From: Prevotella sp. UBA7782
Lineage (GTDB): Bacteria; Bacteroidota; Bacteroidia; Bacteroidales; Bacteroidaceae
Reading direction: 5' to 3'
Assembly (NCBI GenBank): GCA_002480935.1
Contig: DLDC01000215.1
Coordinates: 597 to 6,224 of the forward strand
DNA length: 5,628 nucleotides
Shown: one piece after another, positions 4,614 to 5,628 of the stretch
Numbering within the stretch: position 1 is the stretch's first letter
Layout: each line of letters opens with the position of its first letter
Program-made: the position numbers and the translations under genes
The notes under the pieces: generated by a model
Database searches by the model: none
What the model was told of the DNA's origin: nothing
The model's input: the letters and a program-made list of their open reading frames with translations, nothing else

Positions 4614-5628
4614 ATGAATACAGGTAAGGTAGATGTGCTCCTGGGACTTCAATGGGGCGACGAAGGAAAAGGAAAGATAGTAGACGTGCTCACGCCGCGC
4701 TATGACGTGGTGGCACGCTTTCAAGGCGGCCCCAACGCAGGACATACGCTTGAGTTTGAGGGTCAGAAATATGTGCTGCGCTCTATTCCTTCAGGTATTT
4801 TCCAAGGCGGAAAGGTAAACATTATAGGCAATGGCGTGGTGCTGGCACCCGACTTGTTTATGGCCGAAGCAAAGGATTTGGAGAAGAGCGGGCACCCTCT
4901 CAAGGAGCGTCTGCATATCTCTAAGAAGGCACATCTCATCATGCCGACACACCGCTTGCTCGACAAGGCCATCGAAGCTGCCAAGGGTAAGAACAAGGTG
5001 GGCACCACCGGCAAGGGCATAGGCCCTACTTACACCGACAAGGTGAGCCGCAACGGATTGCGTGTGGGCGACATCATGAGTGGCTTCAAGGAGAAGTATG
5101 AGGCTCATAAGCAACGCCACATGCGCATGCTCAAGGCCCTGGGATGGACCGACTTCAGCACCCTGGAGGAGACGGAGCGCAAATGGATGGAAGGCATTGA
5201 ATATATGAAGGAGTTTAAGTTTGTAGACTCAGAGCACGAGATAAACCATATACTGCTCTCCGGCCGCAACATTCTGTGCGAAGGAGCGCAGGGCACGATG
5301 CTCGATGTGGACTTCGGCTCTTATCCTTTCGTAACTTCTTCTAACACCATCTGCGCCGGAGCATGCACCGGACTGGGCATCGGACCCAACAAGGTGGGCA
5401 ATGTGTATGGCATCATGAAGGCTTATTGCACCCGCGTGGGCTCTGGTCCCTTCCCCACAGAGCTGTTTGACGAGACGGGAAAGCGCATTCGCGACCTCGG
5501 ACATGAGTATGGAGCCGTGACAGGACGTGAGCGCCGCTGCGGATGGATAGACCTTGTGCAGCTGAAATACAGTATCATGGTGAATGGCGTAACGGAGCTT
5601 ATCATGATGAAGAGCGACGTGCTCGATG
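4614..5628 (+). CDS. purA: Adenylosuccinate synthetase PurA (3' end outside window)
   Basis: PurA joins IMP and aspartate using GTP to give adenylosuccinate, the first committed step from IMP to AMP, in the cytoplasm. 338 codons are visible, and the typical family length of about 420-430 residues means some 80-90 C-terminal residues are missing. Motifs: WGDEGKGKIVD (14-24) with catalytic Asp16, GGPNAGHT (38-45) with catalytic His44, GTTGKGIGPTY (130-140) and Arg146 for IMP binding, GAQGTMLDVDFGSYPFVTSS in the middle, GPFPTEL, and the TGRERRCGW loop (303-311) that binds aspartate and IMP. The first motifs are offset by exactly three residues from E. coli PurA (Asp13, His41, Thr129, Arg143). 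ATG 4614 is chosen because it sits just before the first beta strand. The gene is close behind the Fur-family regulator, with no promoter box seen in the gap. Confidence 0.97.
   Translation, partial: MNTGKVDVLLGLQWGDEGKGKIVDVLTPRYDVVARFQGGPNAGHTLEFEGQKYVLRSIPSGIFQGGKVNIIGNGVVLAPDLFMAEAKDLEKSGHPLKERLHISKKAHLIMPTHRLLDKAIEAAKGKNKVGTTGKGIGPTYTDKVSRNGLRVGDIMSGFKEKYEAHKQRHMRMLKALGWTDFSTLEETERKWMEGIEYMKEFKFVDSEHEINHILLSGRNILCEGAQGTMLDVDFGSYPFVTSSNTICAGACTGLGIGPNKVGNVYGIMKAYCTRVGSGPFPTELFDETGKRIRDLGHEYGAVTGRERRCGWIDLVQLKYSIMVNGVTELIMMKSDVLD

Overview
The window looks like chromosomal DNA from a member of the Bacteroidota, most likely Prevotella or a close relative. This is inferred from perfect TAnnTTTG promoter elements (the Bacteroidota -7 box), the absence of convincing Shine-Dalgarno sequences before the starts, the style of the housekeeping proteins, and a two-domain secreted esterase typical of polysaccharide-degrading members of this group. 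No rRNA, tRNA, CRISPR array, insertion sequence or phage gene was seen.

Layout. (1) Positions 1-1991, plus strand: the 3' part of an alpha/beta-hydrolase esterase gene, a 77-base spacer holding a perfect 10-bp stem-loop, and a paralogous esterase gene. The second gene encodes a signal peptide, the same alpha/beta-hydrolase domain and an added SGNH (GDSL-like) esterase domain. The pair probably removes acyl groups (acetyl, perhaps feruloyl) from plant or host glycans. (2) Positions 1992-2137: a convergent intergenic region with an 18-bp perfect stem and several degenerate ~22-base A/GGC units. (3) Positions 2138-3982, minus strand: a compact operon rsmG - metallo-beta-lactamase-fold hydrolase - ruvC, joined by a 4-base overlap and a 7-base gap. 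(4) Positions 3983-4125: an AT-rich divergent promoter region with a -7 box for each direction and an inverted repeat lying on the plus-strand promoter. (5) Positions 4126-5628, plus strand: a Fur-family regulator with a GTG start, followed 11 bases later by purA (adenylosuccinate synthetase), which runs off the window end.

The housekeeping genes cover ribosome modification (rsmG), Holliday junction resolution (ruvC) and AMP synthesis (purA). The points most worth a second look are the secreted esterase with two separate catalytic sites, and the Fur-like regulator. The regulator keeps the Cys4 zinc site and the main regulatory metal site, lacks the ligands of the third site, appears to have an operator on its own promoter, and probably shares a transcript with purA. 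I did not find a clearly new multi-gene system.
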